DNA from: DATBHW01 sp035307385
GTDB taxonomy: Bacteria > Chloroflexota > Ktedonobacteria > Ktedonobacterales > DATBGS01
Reading direction: 5' to 3'
Assembly (NCBI GenBank): GCA_035307385.1
Contig: DATGID010000019.1
Coordinates: forward strand, 74,464 to 138,463
Length of the DNA stretch: 64,000 bases
This document shows, in pieces, positions 34,181-41,927 of this stretch (the stretch's first letter is position 1; the number at the start of each line of letters is the position of its first letter). The translations under genes were made by a program, and so were the position numbers. The notes under the pieces were generated by a model that worked only from the letters and a program-made list of their open reading frames with translations, ran no database searches and was not told where the DNA came from.

Positions 34181-35158
34181 ATGGTGCAGGTAATGGTTTT
34201 TCGGCCAGGGGCGTTGGGCGATACGCTGCTGGCTTTTCCGGCGCTGGCGGCGCTGCGCCGCGCGTTTCCGGCGGCCCGGCTGGTCGTGATTGGCAACGTG
34301 CCTGCTCTGGCGCTGGCGCGTGATGGCGGGCTGGCCGATGAGGTGGCCTCGTTCGATGCTCTGTGCTGGGCGGACCTGTTTGCCGAGGAGGGCATTCATT
34401 CGCCAGAGGCGCGGCAGATGCTGGCAGGGACGAGCCTGGCGGTGCTGTGGATGCGCGACGGCGACGGCCAGGCAACGCGCAATCTGCGCGCGCTGGGCAT
34501 TCCCCAGGTGCTGTGCGCACCAGGCCGCCCACCGGCTGGGGTGCGTATCCACGCGGCTGACTATTTGCTGGGCACGCTGGCCTCGATCATTGGCGAGACA
34601 GCGCCCGATACCTTGCCACCTTTGGCGCTCGCGCCGGAAGCGCTCGCCTGGGCCGAGGAGGAATGGGCGCGGCGCGGGCTGATGGGCGCGTCGGTGCTGG
34701 CGCTGCATCCGGGCAGCGGCCAGCGCGCCAAATGCTGGCCGCCGGACCGCTTTGCCGCGCTGGCCGGGCGCTTCATCGCGGCTGGTTGGCAGACGTTGAT
34801 TCTGGAGGGGCCAGCGGACGAGGAAGCAGCGTCAGCGGTGCTGCGCCTGCTGGCTGCTGATCGCGCGCAGCGTGTGGCTGTGCTGACGCTGCCCAAGCTT
34901 GCAGCGCTGCTGGCGCGTGCCAAGCTCTATGTGGGCAATGATTCGGGCGTCAGCCATTTGAGCGCGCTGTTGGGCGTGCCCACGCTGACGCTCTTTGGCC
35001 CAACGGACCCGGCCATCTGGGCGCCGCGTGGCGCGCGCGCCCAGATGGTTTGGGCAGGCACACCTGCGCTCGCAGGTGTGACGCTGCCGCCGATGACTGC
35101 GCTTAGCGTGAATGTGGTCCTTGACGCGGCTGGGTTGCTGCTGCACCCAGGTTGGTGA
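34181..35158 (+). CDS. glycosyltransferase family 9 (heptosyltransferase-like)
   Basis: A 325-residue GT-B enzyme. The start VFRPGALGDTLLAFPALAAL is the GT9 N-terminal motif. The C-terminal half shows LALHPGSGQRAKCWPPDRFA and the donor site YVGNDSGVSHLSALLGVPTLTLFGPT. In Gram-negatives this family adds heptose to LPS; in a monoderm-like Chloroflexi the acceptor must be another glycan, unknown here. It overlaps the convergent membrane-protein gene by 56 nt at the 3' ends. The ribosome site is weak. Confidence 0.9.
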   Translation: MVQVMVFRPGALGDTLLAFPALAALRRAFPAARLVVIGNVPALALARDGGLADEVASFDALCWADLFAEEGIHSPEARQMLAGTSLAVLWMRDGDGQATRNLRALGIPQVLCAPGRPPAGVRIHAADYLLGTLASIIGETAPDTLPPLALAPEALAWAEEEWARRGLMGASVLALHPGSGQRAKCWPPDRFAALAGRFIAAGWQTLILEGPADEEAASAVLRLLAADRAQRVAVLTLPKLAALLARAKLYVGNDSGVSHLSALLGVPTLTLFGPTDPAIWAPRGARAQMVWAGTPALAGVTLPPMTALSVNVVLDAAGLLLHPGW

Positions 35159-35966
35159 TTGGCCTGATTTGTCCGGTGTGCGCGGGCATGGCCTGCACCA
35201 CACGCCTGGAGCGGTCAACCTGCTGACCCAGGCGCGTAATGCTGGCGGCAAACAGCACGAAGGCCGGAATGACGACCAGCCGATGCAATACAGATAGTTC
35301 GCCAGGCGCGAAGGTGGTGTTGAGATAAAACCAGACCTGCACCGGATGAGCCATGCCAAAGATCAACAATCCTAACATTGCCAGCCAGAGCGAGCGCCCG
35401 ATGCTGCCGCCCAGGCGGGCGCGCAGCACCAGCACCAGGCAGACGGCGATCAGGGCAACCAGGCCGCCTTCCATCCAGAGGAAGGCCCAGCCTTCGGCTA
35501 GCAGGCTGAAGCCGTAGACAATAAAGCTGAGCGCGCTCATACAAAGCGCCAGGCCAATGACCACCGGCCAGAGCCGCAGCGATGATGCCTTCTGCCGGGA
35601 GGCTCCCAAACCTGGCAGGTCATCGGCCAGGTTGGCAAGCCCTGCCACAAAGAGAAAAATGGAGATGGTGACGACGCCTTGATGCAGGAACGTGGCGACT
35701 TCAGGGGTCAAGGCCCCGGACCCCTGGAGCAATGTGTCGGCCAGGTGCGAGAGTGCGAAGGCCAGCGCGCCCAGCGACATAAACCGGAAGGCCAGCAGCA
35801 GCCTGCCGCCCAGGGTGAGCGAGATGGTGGACCAGAGCATCCAGATAGCGGCCACCAGCCCGGCTAGATCAAGCACTCCGGCGATCTGAAAGGCCGTGAG
35901 CGGGTTGCTGAACAGCGACCCCAGCGGCCAGGCGAACGTCAACGCTGTGGAGAACGATACATTCAT
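35103..35966 (-). CDS. multi-spanning membrane protein of unknown function
   Basis: A 287-residue protein with seven to eight membrane helices, for example FQIAGVLDLAGLVAAIWMLW, GVVTISIFLFVAGLANLADD, SLWLAMLGLLIFGMAHPVQV and LVVIPAFVLFAASITRLGQQ. The last 40 residues are polar and basic. The pattern resembles seven-helix signalling membrane regions but there is no attached domain. Its 3' end overlaps the GT9 gene by 56 nt on the opposite strand. ATG 35966 has AGGCAGAG upstream. No family is recognised. The 250-nt gap before the next gene shows no clear promoter. Confidence 0.6.
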   Translation of the reverse strand: MNVSFSTALTFAWPLGSLFSNPLTAFQIAGVLDLAGLVAAIWMLWSTISLTLGGRLLLAFRFMSLGALAFALSHLADTLLQGSGALTPEVATFLHQGVVTISIFLFVAGLANLADDLPGLGASRQKASSLRLWPVVIGLALCMSALSFIVYGFSLLAEGWAFLWMEGGLVALIAVCLVLVLRARLGGSIGRSLWLAMLGLLIFGMAHPVQVWFYLNTTFAPGELSVLHRLVVIPAFVLFAASITRLGQQVDRSRRVVQAMPAHTGQIRPITNLGAAATQPRQGPHSR

Positions 35967-36216
35967 TGGGTACTCTGCCTATCATGCTTTTCAAAAGGTC
36001 TTTTATCGGATTCATCCAAGGGTAATACGCTTGAGGTTGCAGTGGTTAGGACGAGTTTTTCAGGTGCTGAGCGGGGAGACGCTGCCAGCCGGAGCATCTA
36101 CCAGGACCAAAGTACCGCTTTTGGGGATAGGGTTTGCTGAAGCTCTGCTGGCGCTGCTAGAATGAATCCGGCTCGTCAGCCAGCCAAGATACGCCAGGAG
36201 CTAAAGAGAGGAACCT

Positions 36217-36882
36217 ATGCTGAGTAACGGGCGGGATCGCCTTCAGGGCTTGTGGGTGCAGAACACACGCAACCGCATCGTGATTATGATTAGCACTGCT
36301 GTGGTAGCCATCCTGCTGCTGTGTGGCTGTCTCAATCTGCTGGGGGTGGTTGGCGGTGGGGTGGTGAACTCGTTATTCGCCTCTGGGCCGCAGGTACGCC
36401 CGACGATCCAGGCCGGTACGCAGGTTGCGAACGTCAATCCGACCTTTCCGCTGCCCAAGCCGACGGTCTATAATTACCCAAATCCTCCGGCGCAGAATGT
36501 GCCCTCGTCCAACACGCCCCCTCCGACGCCGACCCCCAGCCCAACGCCTTCGGTGACGCCTACCCAGCCCGGCGGTGGCCCAGGTGGCGGCAGAATCCGT
36601 TATCAACTTAGCCCTGACCCCTCTGGCCGCGCGTTTGTGGCTGGTCAGCAGAATACCATCACCTTGATGGGGCAACCAGGAACGATTGTATCGGTTTCGG
36701 TCTTCTTTGGTGGTAGCTCGTGCCTGCCTGGTCAGGCTCAAGGCGATCCGGTGACGCTCGATAACACCGGTCAGGGGAGCATCACCTGTACCATTCCGGC
36801 CAACCTGCAAGGCTCTATGGTGCCGCTGATCCTCCAGCCCGTAGGAGGCAACCAGCAGCAATATAACGTCCCTGTCAATTAG
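36217..36882 (+). CDS. membrane-anchored secreted protein, Pro/Thr-rich
   Basis: A 221-residue protein. A basic N-terminus and one hydrophobic helix (IVIMISTAVVAILLLCGCLN, about 21-40) serve as anchor or signal. The LLCGCLN sequence could act as a lipobox. Then comes a Pro/Thr stalk (about 75-120, TPTPSPTPSVTPTQPGG) and a C-terminal domain with two cysteines (FFGGSSCLPGQ and GQGSITCTIPA), probably one disulfide, in an immunoglobulin-like strand pattern. GAGAGGAA precedes ATG 36217. It ends 3 nt before the convergent YitT gene. Function unknown. Confidence 0.6.
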   Translation: MLSNGRDRLQGLWVQNTRNRIVIMISTAVVAILLLCGCLNLLGVVGGGVVNSLFASGPQVRPTIQAGTQVANVNPTFPLPKPTVYNYPNPPAQNVPSSNTPPPTPTPSPTPSVTPTQPGGGPGGGRIRYQLSPDPSGRAFVAGQQNTITLMGQPGTIVSVSVFFGGSSCLPGQAQGDPVTLDNTGQGSITCTIPANLQGSMVPLILQPVGGNQQQYNVPVN

Positions 36883-36885
36883 CCT

Positions 36886-37851
36886 TCAACGCTGCCCCTT
36901 CGGGGTCGGTGGCTGTTTGAAGCCGTGGCCGAGGACCTCGGCGGCATTGCCGATGATGATGAATGCCTCCGGGTCTACCTCGGCCACGATTTCTTTCAAC
37001 TGGCTGATTTCTCGCTGAGTGATGGCGACGAGCACAATCTGACGCTCTTGCCTGGTATACGCGCCGCGCCCCTCTAAGATGGTTGCCCCGCGATTGAGCT
37101 TGAAGAGCACCGCTCTGATGATCGGTTCGGGGTCGTCGGAGATGATGTGCGCCAGGCGCATGTTGCTGAAGCCTTCCAGCACACCATCCAACACTTTGGT
37201 GGACAGGTAGATGGCGATGAGGGCATAGAGCGCGAGTTGCAGGTTGAGGACGATGCCAGAGGCCAGCACGATGAGGCCATCGGCCAGCAGTTGGCCCAAC
37301 CCTACGCTGATGCCGGTGAAGCGATTGACGAGCAGGGCAATGATGTCGGTGCCGCCGGTGCTGCCGCGATAGCGATAGACCAGACCGATGCCGAAGCCCC
37401 CCACCAGGCCGCCATACACGGTTGCCAACACGGCGTCGTGCGTAAGCGGCTTTGCCAGCGCGGCCATGGGGTCGACCAGCGCGCCGACCAATACGGTAGC
37501 GTAAAGCGTGCGCCTGACGAACGCGCCGCCACCCAGGAAACGCCAGCCCGCCAGGAACAAAGGCACGTTCAGTGCCAGGAAGACCGGCCCCACCGGCCAG
37601 CCCAGCTGGGCGTTGAGCAGCACGGCAACGCCGCTGAGTCCGCCAGCGGCGATCTGGTTGGGGATGAGAAACCAGTCCAGCGAGAGGTTAAAGATGACGA
37701 CGCCCACGGTGATGACGAGATAGTCCAGGGCGATGCGCGCCGCTATGGGCAAAATGGTGCGCGGCCTCTTGAGCCAGGGGCGATCTGGTCTGGCTGGCTG
37801 TTCGGGTGATGGCTGGTTCGTGTCAGGCGTGGCCTGGTTTTCAATGGACAT
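36886..37851 (-). CDS. YitT family membrane protein (DUF161/DUF2179)
   Basis: A 321-residue protein. Five to six membrane helices carry the YitT motifs: LDYLVITVGVVIFNLSLDWF, PNQIAAGGLSGVAVLLN, and YRYRGSTGGTDIIALLVNR. The C-terminal soluble DUF2179 domain has RGATILEGRGAYTRQERQIV and ends in DPEAFIIIGNAAEVLGHGF. The family is proposed to be transporters, but no substrate is proven. An extended -10 (TGCTATACT on the minus strand, 37862-37870) puts the transcription start only a few nt before ATG 37851, so the mRNA may be nearly leaderless; no ribosome site is visible. Confidence 0.9.
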   Translation of the reverse strand: MSIENQATPDTNQPSPEQPARPDRPWLKRPRTILPIAARIALDYLVITVGVVIFNLSLDWFLIPNQIAAGGLSGVAVLLNAQLGWPVGPVFLALNVPLFLAGWRFLGGGAFVRRTLYATVLVGALVDPMAALAKPLTHDAVLATVYGGLVGGFGIGLVYRYRGSTGGTDIIALLVNRFTGISVGLGQLLADGLIVLASGIVLNLQLALYALIAIYLSTKVLDGVLEGFSNMRLAHIISDDPEPIIRAVLFKLNRGATILEGRGAYTRQERQIVLVAITQREISQLKEIVAEVDPEAFIIIGNAAEVLGHGFKQPPTPKGQR

Positions 37852-37905
37852 GACAGCCAGCAGTATAGCATATCTGGCGCTGCTCTCTTCATTCCCGGCA
37901 ACATC

Positions 37906-37947
37906 TTGACATCTTTCGCAAGATCGGTTACTATTTTCATTATGAAA
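37906..37947 (+). promoter_or_regulatory. marR promoter with palindromic operator
   Basis: TTGACA (37906-37911), 17-nt spacer, TACTAT (37929-37934). The palindrome TTTCATTATGAAA (37935-37947) follows directly at the start point, in an AT-rich context (TACTAT...AGTATA). The same palindrome occurs before the next gene at 38546. Confidence 0.75.
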
Positions 37948-38008
37948 GTATATGCTGCGGCAAGAAACCGTTGAATTATCGACATGAAACGGCACAGAAA
38001 GGTAGCCC

Positions 38009-38470
38009 ATGGAGCGCCCAGCGTTTCCCGACCACCAGCAGATAACGGCGGCGCTGCTCAAGTTTGTGTTCTTTCTGGGCGGTATGGTCAACGAACGGCA
38101 GTGGCACTTCGAGCAGGAAATGGAAGGCTGCCATCCTGAGGATGTGCGTGTGCTGTTTTTGTGGATGGAGCCGCGCGGCCCTTTGATGGTCAAGGAAATC
38201 GCGCAAGAACTCCATGGGGTCAGCCAGAGCACGCTTACCAGGATGCTGGATCGGCTGGAGCAGTATGATTATATCAAGCGCATGCTCAACCCGCAGGACC
38301 GCCGCAGCTTTCAAGTGATGCTGACCGAGCGCGGCCAGCAAGCCGTTGCGCGTTTCCTGGAGGAATGGCACGCAGTGGCACAAGGCGTATTGGGCGTGCT
38401 GACGCCAACCGAGCAATTGATACTCATCGAACTGTTGAACAAGATGCAGCAGCACTGGCCCGCTTCGTAA
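38009..38470 (+). CDS. MarR family transcriptional regulator
   Basis: A 153-residue winged-helix protein. The DNA-binding part is PLMVKEIAQELHGVSQSTLTRMLDRLEQ, with the wing MLNPQDRRSFQVMLTERGQQ, as in MarR (DxR at the wing tip). N- and C-terminal helices provide the dimer interface. It most likely represses itself and the F420-type oxidoreductase gene downstream, both of which have the same palindrome at their promoters. The effector is unknown. AAAGG precedes ATG 38009. Confidence 0.92.
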   Translation: MERPAFPDHQQITAALLKFVFFLGGMVNERQWHFEQEMEGCHPEDVRVLFLWMEPRGPLMVKEIAQELHGVSQSTLTRMLDRLEQYDYIKRMLNPQDRRSFQVMLTERGQQAVARFLEEWHAVAQGVLGVLTPTEQLILIELLNKMQQHWPAS

Positions 38471-38501
38471 GAACAGAGCGGCCATCGTTGCCGGTGAGCG
38501 C

Positions 38502-38532
38502 TCCCCCTTTTGAAGAAGAGGGGCACTTTTTT
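38502..38532 (+). terminator. intrinsic terminator after marR
   Basis: CCCCCTT (38503-38509) pairs with AAG-A-GGGG (38516-38523), leaving one bulged A. A run of six T (38527-38532) follows shortly. This is a conventional terminator, unlike the other hairpins in the window. Confidence 0.6.
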
Positions 38533-38545
38533 GGCGGCAATACAC

Positions 38546-38558
38546 TTTCATTTTGAAA
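38546..38558. promoter_or_regulatory. second copy of the MarR palindrome
   Basis: TTTCATTTTGAAA, 12 of 13 bases identical to the palindrome at 37935-37947, again flanked by TAC...TAC-like bases. It lies 34 nt before the oxidoreductase start. Confidence 0.65.
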
Positions 38559-38591
38559 TACTCTCGTATTGAAAGGAAGAGGAAAAAAACC

Positions 38592-39041
38592 ATGGCCCAG
38601 AAGACACCAAAGCTGAGTTATTTTTCGGTGATGATGTATCTCCTGACAGGATACCGCGCCTTCAGGGGCAGCGCCGACAGCCCCGCAGGCTTTCTGCAAC
38701 TGACCACCACGGGACGCAAATCGGGAAAGCAGCGCCGTGTCCATCTCATCTATATTCGCGATGGTGCTGACTATGTGGTGACTGCCTCGAATGGTGGAAG
38801 GCAGCGCCATCCTGGCTGGTTTTTCAATGTGCGCAGTAATCCCCACGTTACCATGCAGGCGCAAGACACCCACATGAGCGCGGTAGCTGAGGTCGCCAGC
38901 CCTGAAAAAAGAGCAGTGCTTTGGGCGCGGCTGCTGGAGATTGCGCCGTTTTATGCCGGGTATGAGAAGCGCACCACGCGGGAAATCCCGATGGTGCTGC
39001 TGCATCCGGAGGGGGCGTCGGCAGAAGGGCAGGCGGGCTGA
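38592..39041 (+). CDS. nitroreductase/deazaflavin (F420)-dependent oxidoreductase, DDN family
   Basis: A 149-residue split-barrel protein. LQLTTTGRKSGKQRRVHLIY, then YVVTASNGGRQRHPGWFFNV and NPHVTMQAQDT, are the DDN/Rv3547-type signature that binds deazaflavin F420. Reactions of the family include quinone and nitro-compound reduction. No F420 synthesis genes are in the window. It is probably controlled by the adjacent MarR regulator through the palindrome at 38546, which suggests a role in responding to quinones or xenobiotics. ATG 38592 follows an AGGAAGAGG. Confidence 0.9.
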   Translation: MAQKTPKLSYFSVMMYLLTGYRAFRGSADSPAGFLQLTTTGRKSGKQRRVHLIYIRDGADYVVTASNGGRQRHPGWFFNVRSNPHVTMQAQDTHMSAVAEVASPEKRAVLWARLLEIAPFYAGYEKRTTREIPMVLLHPEGASAEGQAG

Positions 39042-39208
39042 AGCAACGACAACGCTCACGCAGCCTGAGGATTGTTGTTCGCTTGATTTGAGGAGACTGG
39101 TATATATCGTGCTGGAGTTTGTGTTGGAGGGATGCGTCCGGGGAAGCAGCAGCGGGACGCAGCCCAGATGAATCAGTGTAACGAAGCTAAGAAAGGATAG
39201 AACGACTG

Positions 39209-39787
39209 ATGTCTACCCCGACACAAACCAGGCCAGGTCAACAGGATATGCAGGCGCGAGGCAATGTCAGTGTGCGCTCGTTTCCCGCTCCGAAGCAACT
39301 CGCGACGGTGACCGATCTGAATTCGCAGGAGGCGCAGGCCATCACCGAGGCGGTGAATCCGTTGATTGCCGATGCGCTGGCCCTGTTTACCAAAACCAAG
39401 AACTTCCACTGGCATTTGTCCGGGTCGCATTTCCGTGACTTTCATCTACTCTTCGACACGCATGCCGATGAACTGCTGGAATCAGTGGACATCATGGCCG
39501 AGCGCGTGCGCCGCGTGGGCGGCACGACCATCCGCAGCATTGGGCATATTAGCCAACTGCAAACCATCCAGGACGACAACGATGACTTTGTGTCAGCGGG
39601 CGAGATGATACGGCGGCTGATGGAGGATAATCTGCACATCGCCAAGAAACAGCGGGCAGCTATCGAGGTGTGCGACAAGCACCGCGATTCGGTGACCTCC
39701 AATCTGCTGCAAGAGATTCTGGACCAGACCGAGAAGCGGAAGTGGTTCCTCTTCGAGATTCTTCAGGGTGTGAATAACACCGACTAG
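39209..39787 (+). CDS. dps: DNA-protecting ferritin-like protein Dps
   Basis: A 192-residue four-helix ferritin-like protein. The ferroxidase segment is intact: TKTKNFHWHLSGSHFRDFHL, then LFDTHADELLESVDIMAERV. Dps forms dodecamers that oxidise iron with peroxide and bind DNA. The N-terminal tail (about 40 residues, with several basic residues) could contact DNA. The gene is alone between its 168-nt upstream gap and a strong hairpin. It is a stress gene; whether the MarR regulator next door affects it cannot be seen (no palindrome). Confidence 0.95.
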   Translation: MSTPTQTRPGQQDMQARGNVSVRSFPAPKQLATVTDLNSQEAQAITEAVNPLIADALALFTKTKNFHWHLSGSHFRDFHLLFDTHADELLESVDIMAERVRRVGGTTIRSIGHISQLQTIQDDNDDFVSAGEMIRRLMEDNLHIAKKQRAAIEVCDKHRDSVTSNLLQEILDQTEKRKWFLFEILQGVNNTD

Positions 39788-39799
39788 GTTGCGCGAGCT

Positions 39800-39835
39800 A
39801 ATGCGCTCAGAGCCAGCCCTGGCTCTGAGCGCATT
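39800..39835. terminator. perfect 16-bp hairpin after dps
   Basis: AATGCGCTCAGAGCCA (39800-39815) pairs with 39820-39835 around GCCC. GTTCT follows. It is 13 nt after the dps stop. The rest of the 315-nt gap to 40102 is AT-rich and holds the next promoter. Confidence 0.75.
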
Positions 39836-39953
39836 GTTCTGGTGGCGAACGCTGCGGCTGGTAGAGCAGAAAAGGACAATGAGAAATTATTAGTGTATTT
39901 TTTGCTCTAGTAACACAACGCCTGTAAATGCTATGGTTTAATCGAGCAACCTC

Positions 39954-39982
39954 TTGAAAGAACACAACAGTTATGCTATACT
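39954..39982 (+). promoter_or_regulatory. promoter of the TIR/winged-helix operon
   Basis: TTGAAA (39954-39959), 17-nt spacer, TATACT (39977-39982). The leader is about 110 nt to ATG 40102. It makes the two-gene unit transcriptionally independent of dps. Confidence 0.65.
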
Positions 39983-40101
39983 TGATCTATCAAACATGGT
40001 AATGATCGTTCATAAGAGAGTGTAACTCTCCTTCCTCACAGGGCCAATGTGGAACTACGCTAGTAGTGCTGGCTTTTTCTTCCAGAAGGGTTTCTGGTTT
40101 C

Positions 40102-40980
40102 ATGACAGATACGACCTTTATGCACGCTAAAGCGTTTATCAGTTATTGTCAGGCAGATGCAGAAGAATGGAAACCGTTAAGCAAATATTTGGCAGCGCAT
40201 ATACAAACAGGGGCCATTACGGTTTGGAATGATGAGCTTACCACCGCTGATCGGGACTGGCGTGACCGGCTGAGGCAGGAACTGCTTTCCGTGAGGCTGG
40301 CGATCTTGCTGGTGAGTCAACATTTTCTTGCTTCTGAGTTTGGGAAAGAGGTGTCGTCGTCGCTCAGGTCTCCGGGGGAAGATGGCCCTATCATCTTGCC
40401 AATATTCCTCAGTCGCTCGCATTTCAAGCATCTGGGCCTGGCGCTGTCCCCACAAGTCAGTGACCCTTCTAAGCCTCTGGAGGCTTTGCCAGCAGAGGAA
40501 AGAGAGCATATACGCCAGAGAGTCGCGGAGATCGTCACCAAAGCAGTGAACGCTGAGGAGGACACGGACATGGCATCTCGAAAAGCGCAGGGAGAGATGG
40601 TGAGCGCTCAGCCGCAGGACCTGGGGCCAGAGGTGGAGGAGTTCCTGAAGCGATGGCAGAAGAAAAAGAAGTCAAAGGGCAGCCACCTTGCCCTCCCTCT
40701 GGAGACGCTCAAGCAAGATCAGGAGCAACCACAGTCAGCGGTAGACTTTCTTGCGATCCTGGATTTGCTCTCGAAGACGAAGACGGAGCCAGAAACGTCC
40801 GAGCATCTTGCTGAGAAGATGAGCTTAAGCCTGGAAAACTTCTCAGAGGCCATCACACTGATAAGGAGTATGGGGCTTGTTACCGTCTCTTACAAGCAGG
40901 GCCTGGAAACGATACGACTAACTCCAAAAGGCGAAGAGATGACACGCTACCTACGTGCGAATGATGGATCAGGTAATTGA
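40102..40980 (+). CDS. TIR-domain protein with C-terminal winged helix
   Basis: A 292-residue protein. Residues 8-135 are a TIR domain: KAFISYCQADAEEWKPLSKYL, ITVWNDELTTADRDWRDRL, then ILLVSQHFLASEFGKEV (E79 or E83 as candidate catalytic Glu) and IILPIFLSRSHF. A charged linker (160-210, KKKKSKG) follows. Residues 213-292 form a winged helix: FLAILDLLSKTKTEPETSEHL, LENFSEAITLIRSMGLVTV, IRLTPKGEEMTRYL. TIR enzymes deplete NAD+ or make cyclic ADP-ribose signals. The last 20 nt overlap the next gene, a membrane protein. Codon use is less GC-rich than in neighbours, suggesting acquisition. ATG 40102 is one choice; a weak GTG at 40066 is another. Confidence 0.85.
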   Translation: MTDTTFMHAKAFISYCQADAEEWKPLSKYLAAHIQTGAITVWNDELTTADRDWRDRLRQELLSVRLAILLVSQHFLASEFGKEVSSSLRSPGEDGPIILPIFLSRSHFKHLGLALSPQVSDPSKPLEALPAEEREHIRQRVAEIVTKAVNAEEDTDMASRKAQGEMVSAQPQDLGPEVEEFLKRWQKKKKSKGSHLALPLETLKQDQEQPQSAVDFLAILDLLSKTKTEPETSEHLAEKMSLSLENFSEAITLIRSMGLVTVSYKQGLETIRLTPKGEEMTRYLRANDGSGN

Positions 40981-41626
40981 TTGGGTTGCAGCAGGCAGTT
41001 TAGGATTATTGGTCGGCTTGATCGAGTTAGCGTTCCTTTGTCGGAGTGCCCCGCTGCGGGCGATTGGTTCGAGTCTGGCGTTTGCCTACCTTGTGTTGAA
41101 TATTGCGGCGTCGGTGGCGGCGCTGGTGCTGGTGCGGCGGTTTGGCTGGGTACCGTCGGCGGAACTCTCTCTGAATAATGAATGGCTCCAGGTCCTCGTC
41201 GCCGGATTTGGAGCTTTTGTTATTCTGCGTATCTCCTTCACGGTGACGATTGCAGATCATCCTCTCGTGGTGAACCCTGGGAAGGGGTTTGACACGCTGC
41301 GTTCCCTAATTCTTGGCTCTATACAGTCGCAGGAGGCCAACCGCAGCCTCGAGGCTATCGAGGATATGATGGGAGATGTCCCTTTTGATCGGCTGGTGAG
41401 CATTATCGTCCCATTGTGCAACCGGATACTTCCGCTTGAAAAGCAGCGCGAGTTGAAGAGAAAGATCGATAAGTTAGAGCATTCAGCGACCCCCGAGAAG
41501 GCCAAGCGCAGCTTTTTAGGGCTGCTGCTGACGGAGTATGTGCCGGAAAAATTTCTCCAGGGGGCTGTGAGAATCATGCGGCCTGCCTTGTTGGAAGAGG
41601 TCCCTGTCGAAGATACCAACCCCTGA
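40961..41626 (+). CDS. three-helix membrane protein, partner of the TIR protein
   Basis: A 221-residue protein of no known family. Three membrane helices lie at about 10-28, 34-58 and 74-95. The C-terminal half is soluble, with LVVNPGKGFDTLRSLILGSI, a helical stretch, and a charged ELKRKIDKLEHSATPEKAKRS. It starts inside the TIR gene (20-nt overlap), so synthesis is coupled and the products probably act together. By analogy with other TIR operons it could be a membrane effector or anchor, but this is inference. The stop directly abuts the next promoter. Confidence 0.65.
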   Translation: MMDQVIDWVAAGSLGLLVGLIELAFLCRSAPLRAIGSSLAFAYLVLNIAASVAALVLVRRFGWVPSAELSLNNEWLQVLVAGFGAFVILRISFTVTIADHPLVVNPGKGFDTLRSLILGSIQSQEANRSLEAIEDMMGDVPFDRLVSIIVPLCNRILPLEKQRELKRKIDKLEHSATPEKAKRSFLGLLLTEYVPEKFLQGAVRIMRPALLEEVPVEDTNP

Positions 41627-41655
41627 TTGATTTTCTGGCGTGACTCTGCTATACT
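41627..41655 (+). promoter_or_regulatory. strong promoter immediately after the TIR operon
   Basis: TTGATT (41627-41632), 17-nt spacer, TATACT (41650-41655). It begins one base after the membrane-protein stop. Transcription should start near 41662. Confidence 0.65.
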
Positions 41656-41661
41656 GCGGGC

Positions 41662-41889
41662 GTGCTGAGTTTGATACGCCAGCCAGGCAAGAAGAGGAGC
41701 GCGACACACATGGTTCATGGGATGTGCCCGCGCATGCAAACGCGGCTTTCGATGGCATGCGCCCTCACTCATGGCCGCAGTGTGCCCTTTTTCAGGAGGC
41801 TTCCCCACTGCATCCAGTGATGCAATCAGCTAGCTAGGCAGAGCAGACATCAGGCCGTGAGCAACTTTCCCGAAGCTCACGGCCTTTTT
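41662..41889 (+). ncRNA. candidate small RNA or attenuator leader
   Basis: Between the promoter at 41627 and the intrinsic terminator at 41852-41889 lie about 190 nt with no convincing reading frame. The transcript would be about 228 nt. Internal pairings include GGCGT/ACGCC near the 5' end and two GCATGC blocks. I do not recognise it as a T-box, TPP, SAM, cobalamin or glycine riboswitch. If the terminator is conditional, it would control the Nudix/APH gene 38 nt further on; if constitutive, it is a free small RNA. Confidence 0.4.
41852..41889 (+). terminator. intrinsic terminator or attenuator before the Nudix/APH gene
   Basis: AGGCCGTGAGC (41852-41862) pairs with 41875-41885 around a 12-nt loop, followed by TTTTT (41885-41889). 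It is a classical terminator placed in front of a gene rather than after one. Confidence 0.75.
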
Positions 41890-41927
41890 GTGTGTTCAAA
41901 CAGGTCATTTCAGGAGGAAAGAGATTT

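Noticed and set aside
36470..36600. Repeat array in the Pro/Thr codons, considered as CRISPR-like
   Set aside because: The repetition is of ACG/CCG codons in a protein stalk; no regular spacers.
41662..41889. T-box, TPP, SAM or cobalamin riboswitch
   Set aside because: I looked for their consensus blocks in the leader and found none; kept only as an unassigned leader or small RNA.
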